NCBI RefSeq assembly: GCF_023715225.1 | Contig: NZ_JAMBNS010000003.1 | Span: 62,001 to 126,000, forward strand | Source of the DNA: Robertmurraya korlensis | Lineage (GTDB): Bacteria > Bacillota > Bacilli > Bacillales > Cytobacillaceae | Direction of reading: 5' to 3' | DNA length: 64,000 nt | Shown here: positions 17,348 to 27,159 of the stretch, piece after piece | Numbering within the stretch: position 1 is the stretch's first letter | Layout of the letters: each line of letters begins with the position of its first letter | Position numbers and translations under genes: made by a program | The notes under the pieces: generated by a model | Database searches by the model: none | What the model was told of the DNA's origin: nothing | Seen by the model: the letters and a program-made list of their open reading frames with translations, nothing else

Positions 17348-19083
17348 TGTTCTTCCTCCCCCTTAACAGGTATAACAAAAGAAACCTTTGTCCCCATATT
17401 TACTTCACTAATAATCGAAAGTCCCTTTTTTAATTGATCCTGATAGTATAGTTCTAGTCGTTTATGAACATTGGAAATGGCCATACCATTCCCTTTTTTA
17501 GAGCTTATTCCTCCCGATTGCATGGACTGTTTAATAGATTCCAATTTTTCTTGTGTGATCCCGGGACCATCATCTTCTACAAGAACTTGCAAATATTGGG
17601 TGTCTGTCGTAGGTTGAATAGATACCGAAATCGTGCATGGATTCAGCTTATTTCCAGCTCCATGTAAAACGGCATTTTCCACTAACGGTTGTATTAACAG
17701 TTTTGGAATTTTCACCTTTTCATACTTTGTGGGAAGTATAAGATTCCATTGAAGGTGATCGCCAAACCTCATTTTAATAATCTCCATATAGTTTTCGATA
17801 TGGTGAACTTCTTCTTTAATCGTTACCCAATCATCATCCGTTTGTTTCGTAATGGTATAACGGAAAAGTTCAGACATTGCAACGACAAACTCGGCTAAAT
17901 CTTCCTCATCCTTATCCTCAAGGGACCATCTTAACGCATCTAATGTATTAAAAAGAAAGTGAGGATTAATTTGTGCTTGAAGTGCTTTTAACTCACTTCT
18001 ACTTCGAGTAATTTCCTTCTGGTAGACCATATTGATTAAATGATTCGTTTCTTTTACCAGTTGATTATAGGTACTATTCAGTTCATTAATTTCATTGATT
18101 GTCGTTATACTTGGATTCATAGTTAAAGAGCCTGCACTCGCCTGCTGCATCGTTTCTGTCAGTTTAATAATAGGCTTCGTAATATAGGTGGATAGAAATA
18201 GTGAGCTGATGAAAAAAATAATAAACCCAATGATCCCTGAAAGGATAATTCCCGTACGTAATACACTTATCCCTTCTGTAAGAGCCTTAATTGGCGTTAG
18301 AATGATAAGTGTCCAATCGGTTTCATTCGAAGTTTGTTTCGTTACCATATACTCCTGGTTATCCAAAAGAATGGTTGGATCTTCATTTTCTAAGATTGGT
18401 ACTAGTGACTTATCATAATTTGAAAGAATTGGCTTTATATCTTTATCAATTAAAATAGAATATTGATTGGACTCATCCTGGTTTGGAAACTGAAGATAAC
18501 TTCTATAAATACTAATAAGGAGGTAGCCACCGTTTGCGTAATCTCGCCCCATTAAGTTCACTCGTCTAAGAGCAAGAATATTGTCTGAGTTACTTGGATC
18601 ATCTCCTATCCAGACGAGTCGACCGTTTGCCCGATTCGCACGATGGATCCACCTTTCATCAATTCTAGTTATTAAACTTTTATCATCCAAAGGTAATAAT
18701 CGTTTCATATTACTTGTGTAAAGCTCAAAGGAAAAAATCCCTTCAGAATTCGCTTGAATAATATTAACAATTCCTTCTAGTTGTTGCCTTTCTGAAAAAC
18801 CTACTTCTTGTCCCTCGTAGGCGTTCGTTAATACTCTTTGAACATTTCCATTAGTCATCACTAATTTAGAAGCCGTACTAATTTGTTTATATAGAGATTC
18901 CAATCTACCATTTGCTTCCGTAGCGGTTTGATGAATTTGTTTGTTCGCATTATTTTTCAACATAGCGGAAACTTGATTATAGGTTAATGCGCCGACAATC
19001 AGTAAAACAATTGCTATTACAATGAGAAAAACCACTAATATTTGATTTCGCAACGTATTCCATTTATGTAATTTAGAGAACAT
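17341..19083 (-). CDS. Sensor histidine kinase (YesM family, XynD-like)
   Basis: This 580-residue membrane kinase has a first helix at about 15-35, an extracellular dCACHE-like sensor to about 270, and a second helix near 275-297. A HAMP segment follows, then the His_kinase domain with LQAQINPHFLFNTLD (phospho-His in NPHFLFN). The ATPase domain has VENAVLHG, EDDGPGI and GNGMAISNVHKRL. It is the partner of the overlapping YesN-type regulator. The gene has its own promoter with a perfect cre box over the -35, so sensing is itself shut off by CcpA. Confidence 0.92.
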   Translation of the reverse strand: MFSKLHKWNTLRNQILVVFLIVIAIVLLIVGALTYNQVSAMLKNNANKQIHQTATEANGRLESLYKQISTASKLVMTNGNVQRVLTNAYEGQEVGFSERQQLEGIVNIIQANSEGIFSFELYTSNMKRLLPLDDKSLITRIDERWIHRANRANGRLVWIGDDPSNSDNILALRRVNLMGRDYANGGYLLISIYRSYLQFPNQDESNQYSILIDKDIKPILSNYDKSLVPILENEDPTILLDNQEYMVTKQTSNETDWTLIILTPIKALTEGISVLRTGIILSGIIGFIIFFISSLFLSTYITKPIIKLTETMQQASAGSLTMNPSITTINEINELNSTYNQLVKETNHLINMVYQKEITRSRSELKALQAQINPHFLFNTLDALRWSLEDKDEEDLAEFVVAMSELFRYTITKQTDDDWVTIKEEVHHIENYMEIIKMRFGDHLQWNLILPTKYEKVKIPKLLIQPLVENAVLHGAGNKLNPCTISVSIQPTTDTQYLQVLVEDDGPGITQEKLESIKQSMQSGGISSKKGNGMAISNVHKRLELYYQDQLKKGLSIISEVNMGTKVSFVIPVKGEEEQC

Positions 19084-19121
19084 ATTTATTTCGCCCTTCT
19101 AAACGTAGGTAGTTTTTCTTT

Positions 19122-19152
19122 ACTATAACTCATAACTCTGAAACCGTTAACA
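19122..19152 (-). promoter_or_regulatory. Promoter with perfect cre box for the xyn two-component/ABC operon
   Basis: On the plus strand TGAAACCGTTAACA (19139-19152) matches all 14 cre positions. The minus-strand promoter is TTAACG (19145-19150), 17 bases, TATAGT (19122-19127), so the cre covers the -35. Glucose repression of the whole operon is the direct inference. Confidence 0.8.
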
Positions 19153-19177
19153 TTTTTTTAAAAGTAATAGATTAGAA

Positions 19178-19214
19178 GCAAAAGGAAGCACAAACCTTTT
19201 GGGTGGGTGCCTCC
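19178..19214 (-). terminator. Terminator of the xylA-to-mutarotase operon
   Basis: GGAGGCAC pairs with GTGCTTCC (one G-T) and is followed by TTTTG on the minus strand, just after the mutarotase stop. Confidence 0.75.
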
Positions 19215-19230
19215 TTCTCCTTGCAATTTT

Positions 19231-20268
19231 TTAATGCCCAATCTCAAACTTATAAATGGTTTTAGATGAGTACTTTTGATCTTTATCCAATATGACTTTT
19301 GGAAATGAGGGATGGTGGATTGCATCAGGTAACCCCTGTGTCTCCAAGCAAATTCCTAAATATTTTCTAGCAGGAATACCCCGGAATTGGCCTTCATTCT
19401 TTATAGAATTACCTGAATACAAAACCACTCCAACCTCATCTGTTTCTATTGTTAATATCCGTCCACTTATAGGGTCCTTAAGCACCATCTCCGTATTATG
19501 GTTTGTGTTTAATATAAAAGGGTGATCATAGCCAAATCCTACTAATATGTTTTGGTCATGGGCTGAGGTGATTCCCGTCTCGATTGCCCTTTCATCTCTA
19601 AAATCAAAAGGGGTACAACTAACTTCTAGAAAGTTTCCTGTCGGGATAAACTCATCGTTAAGTTCTAAAAAGCGATCACTTTTTATTTTTAATGAATGCT
19701 GTCGGATATCCCGCTTTAAGTTCCCACTAAGGTTAAAATAAGAATGATTGGTCACAGTGAGCAACGTTTTCTGATCTGAATGAGCTTCATAGTGGATGTT
19801 CAATTGGTTTTGATTATCTAGGATATACGTTACTTGTATGTGTAAATTCCCCGGATACCCTTCTTCACCATCCGGACTGAAATAGGAGAAACGGACTCCT
19901 TTCTCCAACCTTTCCGCGTCCCAAACGACTTTGTTAAAACCCTTAAACCCACCATGCAAATGGTTCTTATGATTATTTGTCGGAAGAGTGTACGTATTCC
20001 CGTCCAGTTCGAACGAACCGTCTTTAATTCTCCCACCTACTCGGCCTACCACGGCACCAAGGAAGTATGAGTCATGGATGTAATCGTCTAGTGCATCATG
20101 TCCAATTACAACCTCTTCAAAGGTCCCCTTTTTATCAGGTGCTAGGATACTAGTAATAATGCATCCATAATTAATGGCAGTAACTTTCATTCCATGATCA
20201 TTTTCCATAGTAAAAGAGTATATCGTCTTTTGATCAACTTCCCCAAAAATGGTTTGAGTGACTACCAA
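19231..20268 (-). CDS. Aldose 1-epimerase (mutarotase)
   Basis: This 345-residue GalM-family beta-sandwich has the conserved NHKNHLHGGFKGF (His), VTNHSYFNLSG (catalytic His) and C-terminal CLETQGLPDAIHHP (catalytic Glu). It interconverts alpha and beta anomers. Here it probably supplies alpha-xylose to XylA after retaining or inverting glycosidases have released it. It is the last gene of the xylA operon. The start is TTG, with GAGGAGGAAGG closely upstream. The length is normal. Confidence 0.9.
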   Translation of the reverse strand: MVVTQTIFGEVDQKTIYSFTMENDHGMKVTAINYGCIITSILAPDKKGTFEEVVIGHDALDDYIHDSYFLGAVVGRVGGRIKDGSFELDGNTYTLPTNNHKNHLHGGFKGFNKVVWDAERLEKGVRFSYFSPDGEEGYPGNLHIQVTYILDNQNQLNIHYEAHSDQKTLLTVTNHSYFNLSGNLKRDIRQHSLKIKSDRFLELNDEFIPTGNFLEVSCTPFDFRDERAIETGITSAHDQNILVGFGYDHPFILNTNHNTEMVLKDPISGRILTIETDEVGVVLYSGNSIKNEGQFRGIPARKYLGICLETQGLPDAIHHPSFPKVILDKDQKYSSKTIYKFEIGH

Positions 20269-20289
20269 AATCCTTCCTCCTCTGTAAAA

Positions 20290-20946
20290 TTACGAACGGT
20301 TCCAATCAAAGCCAACTTTCTTTAAGAATGCGCGTGCAAGAACCATATGCCCTGAAGCAGTAGGGTGAACACGGTCCCAAGCCAATGTGGCTGAATATAG
20401 TTCCTTTAATACAGCATTAAAAGCTGCCTGGGTATCAATGAATAAACACCCTTCTTCTTCTGCTATTTTCTTTACCACCAACCCGTACTGATCCATAGAC
20501 TGTCGCATCTGGTCTAGCTCGTTGCTTTCTATATAAAATGGAGTCATAAGGACCATCCCCTTCACTAAAGGTTTGGTCTCCTTAATAAGCTTCCTAAGGG
20601 TAACTTCATATTCCTCTAGATACACATGCCATTCTTTAATAAAAGGAGTGTCATATTGTCGCCAAACATCATTGATCCCAATCATGATAGATACCCAATC
20701 AGGGCTTTGGCTAATAACATCTTCTTGCCATCTGTTTTTCAGGTCGCGAACGGTATTTCCGTTAATCCCCTTATTGACAACTCTTATCCCAAGTTCCGGA
20801 TAAACCGCTTGTAACAGGGCATCAACATAGGAAACATAGCCCTTACCTAGAGCCTGAAACAACCCTTCTCCTTCTGGTTTTACTCGCTCACAGTCAGTAA
20901 CAGAATCACCAATAAATAATAGTTTTTGTGACGGTTCAATGATCAT
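20290..20946 (-). CDS. axe2: SGNH acetylxylan esterase, Axe2-like
   Basis: This 218-residue GDSL/SGNH hydrolase has the nucleophile Ser15 in IGDSVTDC, block III Asn in MIGINDVWRQYD, and Asp191/His194 in WDRVHP. These positions equal the Ser15-Asp191-His194 triad reported for Geobacillus stearothermophilus Axe2, and the whole sequence follows that protein closely (for example LLQAVYPELGIRVVNKG). It has no signal peptide, so it removes acetyl groups from imported xylo-oligosaccharides in the cytoplasm. It lies between the deacetylase and mutarotase genes of the xylA operon. GGAGG stands 7 bases before the ATG. Confidence 0.93.
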   Translation of the reverse strand: MIIEPSQKLLFIGDSVTDCERVKPEGEGLFQALGKGYVSYVDALLQAVYPELGIRVVNKGINGNTVRDLKNRWQEDVISQSPDWVSIMIGINDVWRQYDTPFIKEWHVYLEEYEVTLRKLIKETKPLVKGMVLMTPFYIESNELDQMRQSMDQYGLVVKKIAEEEGCLFIDTQAAFNAVLKELYSATLAWDRVHPTASGHMVLARAFLKKVGFDWNRS

Positions 20947-20968
20947 TTCTAGTCCTCCAGAATATAGA

Positions 20969-21754
20969 TTAGTAACCTGTTTCTATCATTCTAACAAAAT
21001 CATCTAATGTGTGGTTCTGAAGGATCATGATTCGCGGAAGTTCATATCGGTTACCTTGGTCCGTACTTAGCCCTCCACCAACTTTGAATGCTCCCTTAAA
21101 TCCAAGATCTTTTAATAGAGAAATCGTATCTGAATTATAGTTTCCATACGGGTAGGCAAACGCAAAAGTGGTTCTCCCCGTTAAGTCCTTAAGTGCTTCA
21201 GTAGCGTTATGAATCTCTACGTATTGTTCCTCTTTACTTAGGTTAGCTAAAAAAGGGTGGGTTAACGTATGATTTTGAATATCTACTCCATTTTCCATTA
21301 CGGTTAAAATTTCACTTGCCGTCATATTCCAGCTTCCATTCACCCAATTTGAAACGGTAAATTGTGTTGCCTTCATTCCATATTTCTGCAAGATTGGATA
21401 TACGTACGGATAAAAGTCATTTGAATTATCATCAAATGTCAGTAATATAGGCTTTTCTGGCATGGCAGCTTGCCCATCCAGGATGTTAAAGTATTGCTTC
21501 ATAGTTAACGTTCGATACCCATTTTCTTTTAAATAAGCCATATGCTTCTCAAATTCATCAAGGCTGAATTGATATGGATTGGTTGGGTCAGGATTCGGTT
21601 TCACGACATGATATAACAGAACAGGAATTTGGATTTCCGTATGCTCCTTTGCGGAAGCAATTGGCACATCACTCATAGTTGGAATCAGAACAAGAGAAAA
21701 AGCTAGTAACAGGCTCCATAGTTTCTTCAAATGAATCATCCTTCCTAGAATCAT
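20969..21754 (-). CDS. Secreted or membrane-anchored polysaccharide deacetylase (NodB fold)
   Basis: This 261-residue CE4/NodB-like esterase has an N-terminal hydrophobic signal (LKKLWSLLLAFSLVLIPTM). The deacetylase core has LTFDDNSNDFYPYVYPIL (the usual catalytic Asp-Asp), NHTLTHPFL (metal His pair) and FAFAYPYGNYN. It sits in the xylA operon, so acetylxylan may be the substrate, but peptidoglycan or other acetylated glycans are possible. The annotated ATG overlaps the xylB stop as ATGA. A better-spaced AGGAAGG would favour a TTG start at 21730, which still keeps the signal peptide. Confidence 0.82.
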   Translation of the reverse strand: MILGRMIHLKKLWSLLLAFSLVLIPTMSDVPIASAKEHTEIQIPVLLYHVVKPNPDPTNPYQFSLDEFEKHMAYLKENGYRTLTMKQYFNILDGQAAMPEKPILLTFDDNSNDFYPYVYPILQKYGMKATQFTVSNWVNGSWNMTASEILTVMENGVDIQNHTLTHPFLANLSKEEQYVEIHNATEALKDLTGRTTFAFAYPYGNYNSDTISLLKDLGFKGAFKVGGGLSTDQGNRYELPRIMILQNHTLDDFVRMIETGY

Positions 21755-23250
21755 TTTCTAAATTCACTTAACTGCTGATTCAATTCTTTTGTTTGTCTAT
21801 ATACCTGTTGATACATAACAAATAATTTTCTATAAGCTTTCACATTTTCTTCAATAGGAAGATACGTTTTTGAGGTTAGAATAAATTCTTCCGCACACTT
21901 CTTAAGCGATGGATACCAGCCACAACCATAAGCCGCTAACATGGCCGCTCCCATTCCTGGACCTTGTTCACTCGAAAGCTTTTCAATCTTTGCATTAAAA
22001 ATATCAGCTTGCATCTGTAACCATACATCACTCTTTGCTCCCCCACCGATAGAGATGATGGAATCAATCTTTTTACCGTTGCTTCTAAAAATCTCAATTG
22101 ATTCATTTAATGAAAAGGTGATGCCCTCAAGGACAGCACGAACAAAGTGCTGACGTTCATGTGCCGCATCCGCACCAACAAAACTGCCTCGGATAGTTGA
22201 ATCCGCATGTGGTGTTCTTTCCCCTACGATATACGGAGTAAAGAGTAATCCATTGCTACCGACCGGTACATTTTCAATTCCATTTAAAAATTGATCAAAT
22301 GCCTCTTCCTTTGCAAACGTATCTTTAAACCAGCTTAAACTATAGCCAGCTGCAAGAGTCACACCCATCGTATAGTAGGCGTTTTCTTCACTATGATTAA
22401 AGTAATGAACCTTTCCTTCAAAATCTAAATCATTTCTTTCTTCATAAGAAAGTACGACACCTGAGGTACCGATACTGCAGAGAGTTTTTCCCTCTGATAG
22501 GATCCCAGAGCCAATCGCACCACACGCATTGTCTGCGCCGCCGGCAAATACTTTTATCCCTTCTGACAACCCGGTTTCTTTTGCATATTCAGCCGTTATG
22601 CTTCCAACAAAAGCTTGAGACTCTACTAAAGGTGGACATAAATTAGGTGAGAGGTCAAAGGCATCTAAGATCTCCGTACTCCATTCATGCTTAGCTACGT
22701 TTAGTAATAAGGTACCCGCCGCATCAGAGTACTCCATATGAACATTCCCCGTCATTCGGTAACGAAGATAATCCTTTGGAAGCATAAACAGGCTGGCTCT
22801 CTCAAAAATTTCTGGTTCCTGCTCTTTTACCCAAAGAATTTTAGGTAAAGTAAAACCCTCTAAAGCAGGATTTTTTGTAATTTCTAGTAATCTCTGTTTC
22901 CCAACGGTTTCGTAAATCTCTTGACACTGTTTCGTCGTCCTTGTGTCATTCCATAAGATTGCATTTCTTAATACTTGATGCTGGTTATCTAGTAAAACTA
23001 ACCCATGCATTTGACCTGAAAAGCTCATGCCCTCAATATCGTTTACATCCCCTTCAAATTGTTCCACCAATTCTGCTAAACCTGCTGTCGTTTTTTCCAC
23101 CCATTCTTCCGGGTTTTGTTCCGAGAAACCAGATTTTTCAATAATAAGAGGGTAAGATTTTGATATCTCTTTACACACTTCTCCATTTTGATTAACAAGT
23201 AATATTTTTACGGCACTCGTACCAAGGTCAACACCAATGACGTATTTCAT
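21751..23250 (-). CDS. xylB: Xylulokinase
   Basis: This 499-residue FGGY kinase has phosphate-1 motif GVDLGTSAVK at the start, MSFSGQMHGLVLLD (substrate Asp/Gln region), ILWNDTRT, and FGGY signature 2-type ISIGGGAKSDVWLQMQADI near 395. It converts xylulose to xylulose 5-phosphate. I start it at the second ATG, which has AAAGG 9 bases upstream and aligns with Bacillus XylB (MKYVIG). The upstream ATG has no spacing. It follows xylA after a long hairpin and is coupled to the deacetylase gene. Confidence 0.95.
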   Translation of the reverse strand: MKYVIGVDLGTSAVKILLVNQNGEVCKEISKSYPLIIEKSGFSEQNPEEWVEKTTAGLAELVEQFEGDVNDIEGMSFSGQMHGLVLLDNQHQVLRNAILWNDTRTTKQCQEIYETVGKQRLLEITKNPALEGFTLPKILWVKEQEPEIFERASLFMLPKDYLRYRMTGNVHMEYSDAAGTLLLNVAKHEWSTEILDAFDLSPNLCPPLVESQAFVGSITAEYAKETGLSEGIKVFAGGADNACGAIGSGILSEGKTLCSIGTSGVVLSYEERNDLDFEGKVHYFNHSEENAYYTMGVTLAAGYSLSWFKDTFAKEEAFDQFLNGIENVPVGSNGLLFTPYIVGERTPHADSTIRGSFVGADAAHERQHFVRAVLEGITFSLNESIEIFRSNGKKIDSIISIGGGAKSDVWLQMQADIFNAKIEKLSSEQGPGMGAAMLAAYGCGWYPSLKKCAEEFILTSKTYLPIEENVKAYRKLFVMYQQVYRQTKELNQQLSEFRK

Positions 23251-23270
23251 TTTTCTCATCCTTTCTATCC

Positions 23271-23305
23271 AAAAATGTGCTGGAGTATATATACTGCCAG
23301 CACAT
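23271..23305 (-). terminator. Attenuating hairpin between xylA and xylB
   Basis: ATGTGCTGG pairs with CCAGCACAT around the self-complementary AGTATATATACT, and TTTTT follows on the minus strand. It should terminate part of the transcription after xylA, giving more isomerase than kinase, or stabilise the xylA message. Confidence 0.7.
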
Positions 23306-23323
23306 GATTGATTATTTTCGTTA

Positions 23324-24655
23324 TTAAACTGTTACGCTAGTAAGGGTCTCAAGTATATATTGGTTAATGACAGCTTTTAAGCGTTCTGTTCTACCTGATT
23401 GATTTTTGATTTCCGTTAATTGAAGTGCATACTCTTCTAATTCACGGAAGTTCGTTTTTCCTTCTACAATTTCTAAACCAATCCCTTTTGTGAAGCTGCT
23501 ATAGCGTTCCTCAATGAAACTCTCGAGCACCTTGTCTTCAATTAACTTATTCGCAACTTTTAGACCGATCGCAAATGCATCCATTCCAGCGATATGTGCA
23601 TGGAACAAATCTTCCGCTTCAAACGAACCTCTTCTAACCTTTGCATCAAAGTTTAGACCACCGCTACCTAAGCCGCCATTTTGTAAAATTTCATACATTG
23701 CCAACGTATTAGTATATAGGTCAGTTGGGAATTCGTCTGTATCCCACCCCAGAAGTGTATCACCTTGGTTAGCATCAACAGAACCAAGCATTCCATTAAT
23801 GCGGGCAGTTCTTAACTCATGTTCAAATGTATGCCCCGCCAATGTAGCATGATTAGCTTCAATATTAAACTTGAAATAATCCGTTAAATCATACTTTTGC
23901 AAGAATGCTAGACCAGTAGCTACGTCAAAATCGTATTGGTGCTTGGTAGGCTCCTTCGGTTTTGGTTCAATTAAGAATGGAACATTCAAGCCAATTTCTT
24001 TCGCATAGTCTACTGCCATATGGAAGAAGCGTGCTAAGTTATCTTGCTCAAGCTTCATATTTGTGTTCAGGAGTGTTTCATATCCTTCTCGGCCACCCCA
24101 AAATACATAGTTCTCTGCTCCAAGTTCTTTTGCTACTTCTAATGCCTTTTTCACCTTTGCTGCAGAGTAAGCGAATACGTCTGCATTAGGGGAAGTAGCT
24201 GCCCCATGAACATATCTTGGGTTCGTAAACATGTTAGCAGTGTTCCAAAGTAATTTGGTTTTGCTAGTTTTCATGTATTCCTTAATCATTCCAACGATCA
24301 CGTCTTGATTCTCATTCGTCTCTTTTAATGTTCTTCCTTCAGGGGCGATATCGACATCATGGAAGGCAAAGAAAGGAACATGTAACTTTTCAAAAAGCTC
24401 AAATGCAGCTTCCACTCGTGCTTTTGCTAAATCTAAGCCTTTTAAATGGTCCCACGGACGAAGAGCTGTCCCTACACCAAATGGATCTGAACCATCAGCA
24501 GTAAATGTATGCCAGTAAGCAACAGAGAAACGGAGAGTATTCTCCATTGTTTTCCCATTAACCACTTCCTCAGGATTATAATACTTAAATGCTAGTGGAT
24601 TCTTGGAGCCTGCCCCTTCAAATTGAATCTTATTAACTGTTTCGAAATATGCCAT
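23324..24655 (-). CDS. xylA: Xylose isomerase
   Basis: This 443-residue TIM-barrel isomerase has the catalytic His/Asp in [13 protein letters not shown] (about 97-109). Metal ligands lie in [34 protein letters not shown] and [11 protein letters not shown]. The length and an N-terminal extension before the barrel indicate a class II enzyme. It converts xylose to xylulose, is first of the xylA-xylB-deacetylase-axe2-mutarotase operon, and has a XylR operator directly upstream. AGGAGG precedes the ATG. Confidence 0.97.
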   Translation of the reverse strand: MAYFETVNKIQFEGAGSKNPLAFKYYNPEEVVNGKTMENTLRFSVAYWHTFTADGSDPFGVGTALRPWDHLKGLDLAKARVEAAFELFEKLHVPFFAFHDVDIAPEGRTLKETNENQDVIVGMIKEYMKTSKTKLLWNTANMFTNPRYVHGAATSPNADVFAYSAAKVKKALEVAKELGAENYVFWGGREGYETLLNTNMKLEQDNLARFFHMAVDYAKEIGLNVPFLIEPKPKEPTKHQYDFDVATGLAFLQKYDLTDYFKFNIEANHATLAGHTFEHELRTARINGMLGSVDANQGDTLLGWDTDEFPTDLYTNTLAMYEILQNGGLGSGGLNFDAKVRRGSFEAEDLFHAHIAGMDAFAIGLKVANKLIEDKVLESFIEERYSSFTKGIGLEIVEGKTNFRELEEYALQLTEIKNQSGRTERLKAVINQYILETLTSVTV

Positions 24656-24697
24656 GGTAATTCCTCCTAAAGGTCATTGTTATATTTAAAATTTTAC

Positions 24698-24738
24698 CTA
24701 TCAACTTAGTTTGTATAAAAGATAAACTAAGTTGATAG
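24698..24738 (-). promoter_or_regulatory. XylR operator (xylO) of the xylA operon
   Basis: A perfect 15-bp inverted repeat (CTATCAACTTAGTTT and complement, 11-base centre) lies between the GH52 stop and xylA. The minus strand contains TATACAAACTAAG, the same element that forms the -35 at xynA. This is the strongest XylR site in the window. Confidence 0.92.
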
Positions 24739-24748
24739 AAATAAATGA

Positions 24749-26902
24749 CTAAGCCTGCTGTGTAACCTTCTCATCTAAAGCAACCGCTATTTTACTTTCC
24801 TCAAGCCATAAAATACTAGTTACTCCTCGTGGATAATACTTGCTACCCGAGATTTGCCCAGAGATAATTTGATCACTCCAGCTCCAAACAGATAATGTAG
24901 GATGTGTTAACCAAGCAACATGGGCTGCATCTGCCCTTGCTCCCTTTTCATCCCATTCCAACCCAAGAATCTCACGAGCAATAAACTGAGATAAGTAGAC
25001 TTTACTCAACCAAGAATTATTGCTAGTTGAAGAAATCTTCCATCCGCCATCTTCAAACAAGCAAACTCCTTCTGTAAGTACCGTTTTTAAATGTGTTTTC
25101 AATACTTGAATATAAGCACCAAAACGTCCATTTGGATCTAATGCATCATGGTTATTTGTATAGTAAGGGAAAATCAACCCTTCAATTGCCGGAATTATTT
25201 TTGAATCATTTCCTTCTTTAATGACAGCTGGTATATAACCATCAGGTGTCACATGAGAGACAATCGTTGCTGCACATTTTTCAGCTAATAGCCCCGCTTC
25301 CCTCGACTTCTCCTCTAGGCCATGTTCTCTAAGTAGCTTTTCAAGTGCTACGTAAGAAGCCCAAGTCTTTCCTGCTAGATAGATATTGTTTCTTGCCTGA
25401 CCAAGTGAAACATCTAAGCTATCATAGGTTGTTATTTCCGCACCGCCCATAACCCGTGATGAATCAAGTCCCATGATGCCATCTCGCTTATCCGCTTCTG
25501 GATGATCACGGTTAATCATACTTTCAAAGCAACGGATAAAGATATCAAGGTTTTTACGTAACCACTCCAGATCCCCGGTTTGCTCTACATATATAGACGC
25601 GCATAAGACCCAGTTCACTAACTGCTCATAGGTCATATGAGAGAAACATCCGTCTAATCCATATAACTCATACGAGGAATAATGTGGTCTAGAGATCGTA
25701 TTCGCTACCCCCATATCATGGGTAAAGCTGATACCACCCGGATATTCCGTTTGATCCCCTGGAAAGCGAACCTTATCTTCATAGCTAAAGCGACTTACGA
25801 ACATGTCTAATTCATTTTTCACAGTCCACGGATTCATTTTCAGTTCGAAGAAAATTTGGTCTATTGTCAAATCGAAGGTATTCATCATACGATATTCTCC
25901 TTCATTTACTACCCAGAAAGGATCCCCCTCTGCATCAAGTAGTTGAGTAGAGCCGTAATAGCTTCGAATGGAATGAATCATCATAAACTTTTGGTCATCA
26001 GATAATCCTGGATTTTCTACTAAACTATTAGCTTGTTTGGCACGGTTTACAAACTCATCCACATGTTCCAGGGCATAAGCTGCTACTGATTCAATATTTG
26101 GGAAATATCTTGTGTAATAGTAGGAAGCATCCATCCCTGCCGTTACATAACCGTTACGATGAAAGCATACTGCAAATTGATAGGTACGCTTTTCTCCAGC
26201 TGGAACATCCATAATAAGAGCACCAATTGGTCCTAACCCAAAGGTCCAATTCTCCTCTATTGGGGTGGTTAAGATATTTTCTAAACTAAAGTGTAAGGCA
26301 GATTTAACTTCTGGATGATTTGTCGTAATTCCAGTTAAACGTCCCTGACCTACACCTATTATCCCATCACAGGTATCATCTAAACGACGCATGGAACTAT
26401 AAGGATCACTTCCTTGATATCCCAAAAATGCCCGACGCTTCTTCGCACCTTTCGTGTTATCAATGGTAAGCTCTGCCCAAACAGCCGGGATAATGGCTCT
26501 CTTTAGTTCTTCTTCCGTTGCTGTAGAAGGGTCAGGAACAGATTCAACTTGTGTATAGATCGTAAAACTTAGATCTCCAGCCTTCCAAGTGTCCGTTCCT
26601 AATTGAAAATCACGATGAATGTCTTCCTTCGAATATGGTCGAATAATACGTGGTTTGTCTGGATCAGGATCCATGTTTTCAATATCGTAGCGCTTACTTT
26701 CATCATCTACCATCTCAAAAAATGGGAGTGCATCGTACATTCCTTCTTGGTCACTTGATTCCACACCAACATATACATTCTTTCTCGGAGAGCGCCCAAG
26801 CTCTAAGTCCAAACCGCCTCCATTGCCATAAAAACCAAGTGTAAAACTAGAAAATGCTCCGATTGGTGAATGATGTGCATTGAAAAACATATTTTTAGCC
26901 AT
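24749..26902 (-). CDS. xynB: GH52 beta-xylosidase (intracellular)
   Basis: This 717-residue protein belongs to the narrow GH52 family. The start FFNAHHSPIGAFSSFTLGF and LDLELGRSPRKNVYVGVES match Geobacillus XynB2. The NEGEYRM segment (334-340) contains the catalytic Glu, and TYDSLD (about 492-497) contains the acid/base Asp, at positions corresponding to Glu335 and Asp495 of XynB2. It has no signal peptide. It hydrolyses xylobiose and short xylo-oligosaccharides to xylose. I choose the second ATG, which is better spaced from AGGG; the first is 6 bases upstream. It is transcribed divergently from xylR with a cre box in its leader, and read-through into xylA is possible. Confidence 0.95.
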   Translation of the reverse strand: MAKNMFFNAHHSPIGAFSSFTLGFYGNGGGLDLELGRSPRKNVYVGVESSDQEGMYDALPFFEMVDDESKRYDIENMDPDPDKPRIIRPYSKEDIHRDFQLGTDTWKAGDLSFTIYTQVESVPDPSTATEEELKRAIIPAVWAELTIDNTKGAKKRRAFLGYQGSDPYSSMRRLDDTCDGIIGVGQGRLTGITTNHPEVKSALHFSLENILTTPIEENWTFGLGPIGALIMDVPAGEKRTYQFAVCFHRNGYVTAGMDASYYYTRYFPNIESVAAYALEHVDEFVNRAKQANSLVENPGLSDDQKFMMIHSIRSYYGSTQLLDAEGDPFWVVNEGEYRMMNTFDLTIDQIFFELKMNPWTVKNELDMFVSRFSYEDKVRFPGDQTEYPGGISFTHDMGVANTISRPHYSSYELYGLDGCFSHMTYEQLVNWVLCASIYVEQTGDLEWLRKNLDIFIRCFESMINRDHPEADKRDGIMGLDSSRVMGGAEITTYDSLDVSLGQARNNIYLAGKTWASYVALEKLLREHGLEEKSREAGLLAEKCAATIVSHVTPDGYIPAVIKEGNDSKIIPAIEGLIFPYYTNNHDALDPNGRFGAYIQVLKTHLKTVLTEGVCLFEDGGWKISSTSNNSWLSKVYLSQFIAREILGLEWDEKGARADAAHVAWLTHPTLSVWSWSDQIISGQISGSKYYPRGVTSILWLEESKIAVALDEKVTQQA

Positions 26903-27003
26903 TTTCATCCCTACTCTCGTAAATGAAATGTATTATAAATTGAAATACCTAACCAATCATCTTCTGAGATGTAAATAATAGTATGTAGATGTCAAAAAAC
27001 AAT

Positions 27004-27017
27004 TGTAAACGGATTCA
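27004..27017 (-). promoter_or_regulatory. cre box in the GH52 leader
   Basis: TGTAAACGGATTCA matches 13 of 14 cre positions. It lies about 50-60 bases downstream of the predicted GH52 transcription start, a roadblock position. Confidence 0.65.
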
Positions 27018-27069
27018 TTTTAATAAGTAGAGGGTCCCTCCTTACAACATTCTTGACTAACTTAAGTTG

Positions 27070-27115
27070 ATTATAACACCGATCATCTAAGTTTGTATAC
27101 CCAATAAACAAAGTT
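27070..27115 (-). promoter_or_regulatory. GH52 promoter with XylR operator in the xylR-GH52 divergent region
   Basis: On the minus strand the -35 TATACA (27094-27099), 18 bases and -10 TATAAT (27070-27075) form the promoter. The arms AACTTTGTTT and AAGTTTGTAT (27089-27115) form an imperfect XylR palindrome over the -35. It lies between the divergent genes, so it could serve xylR autoregulation as well. Confidence 0.7.
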
Positions 27116-27159
27116 TTTGTGTTAAAATATATTTACTATTAAACAAGGAGTTTTTAGCA

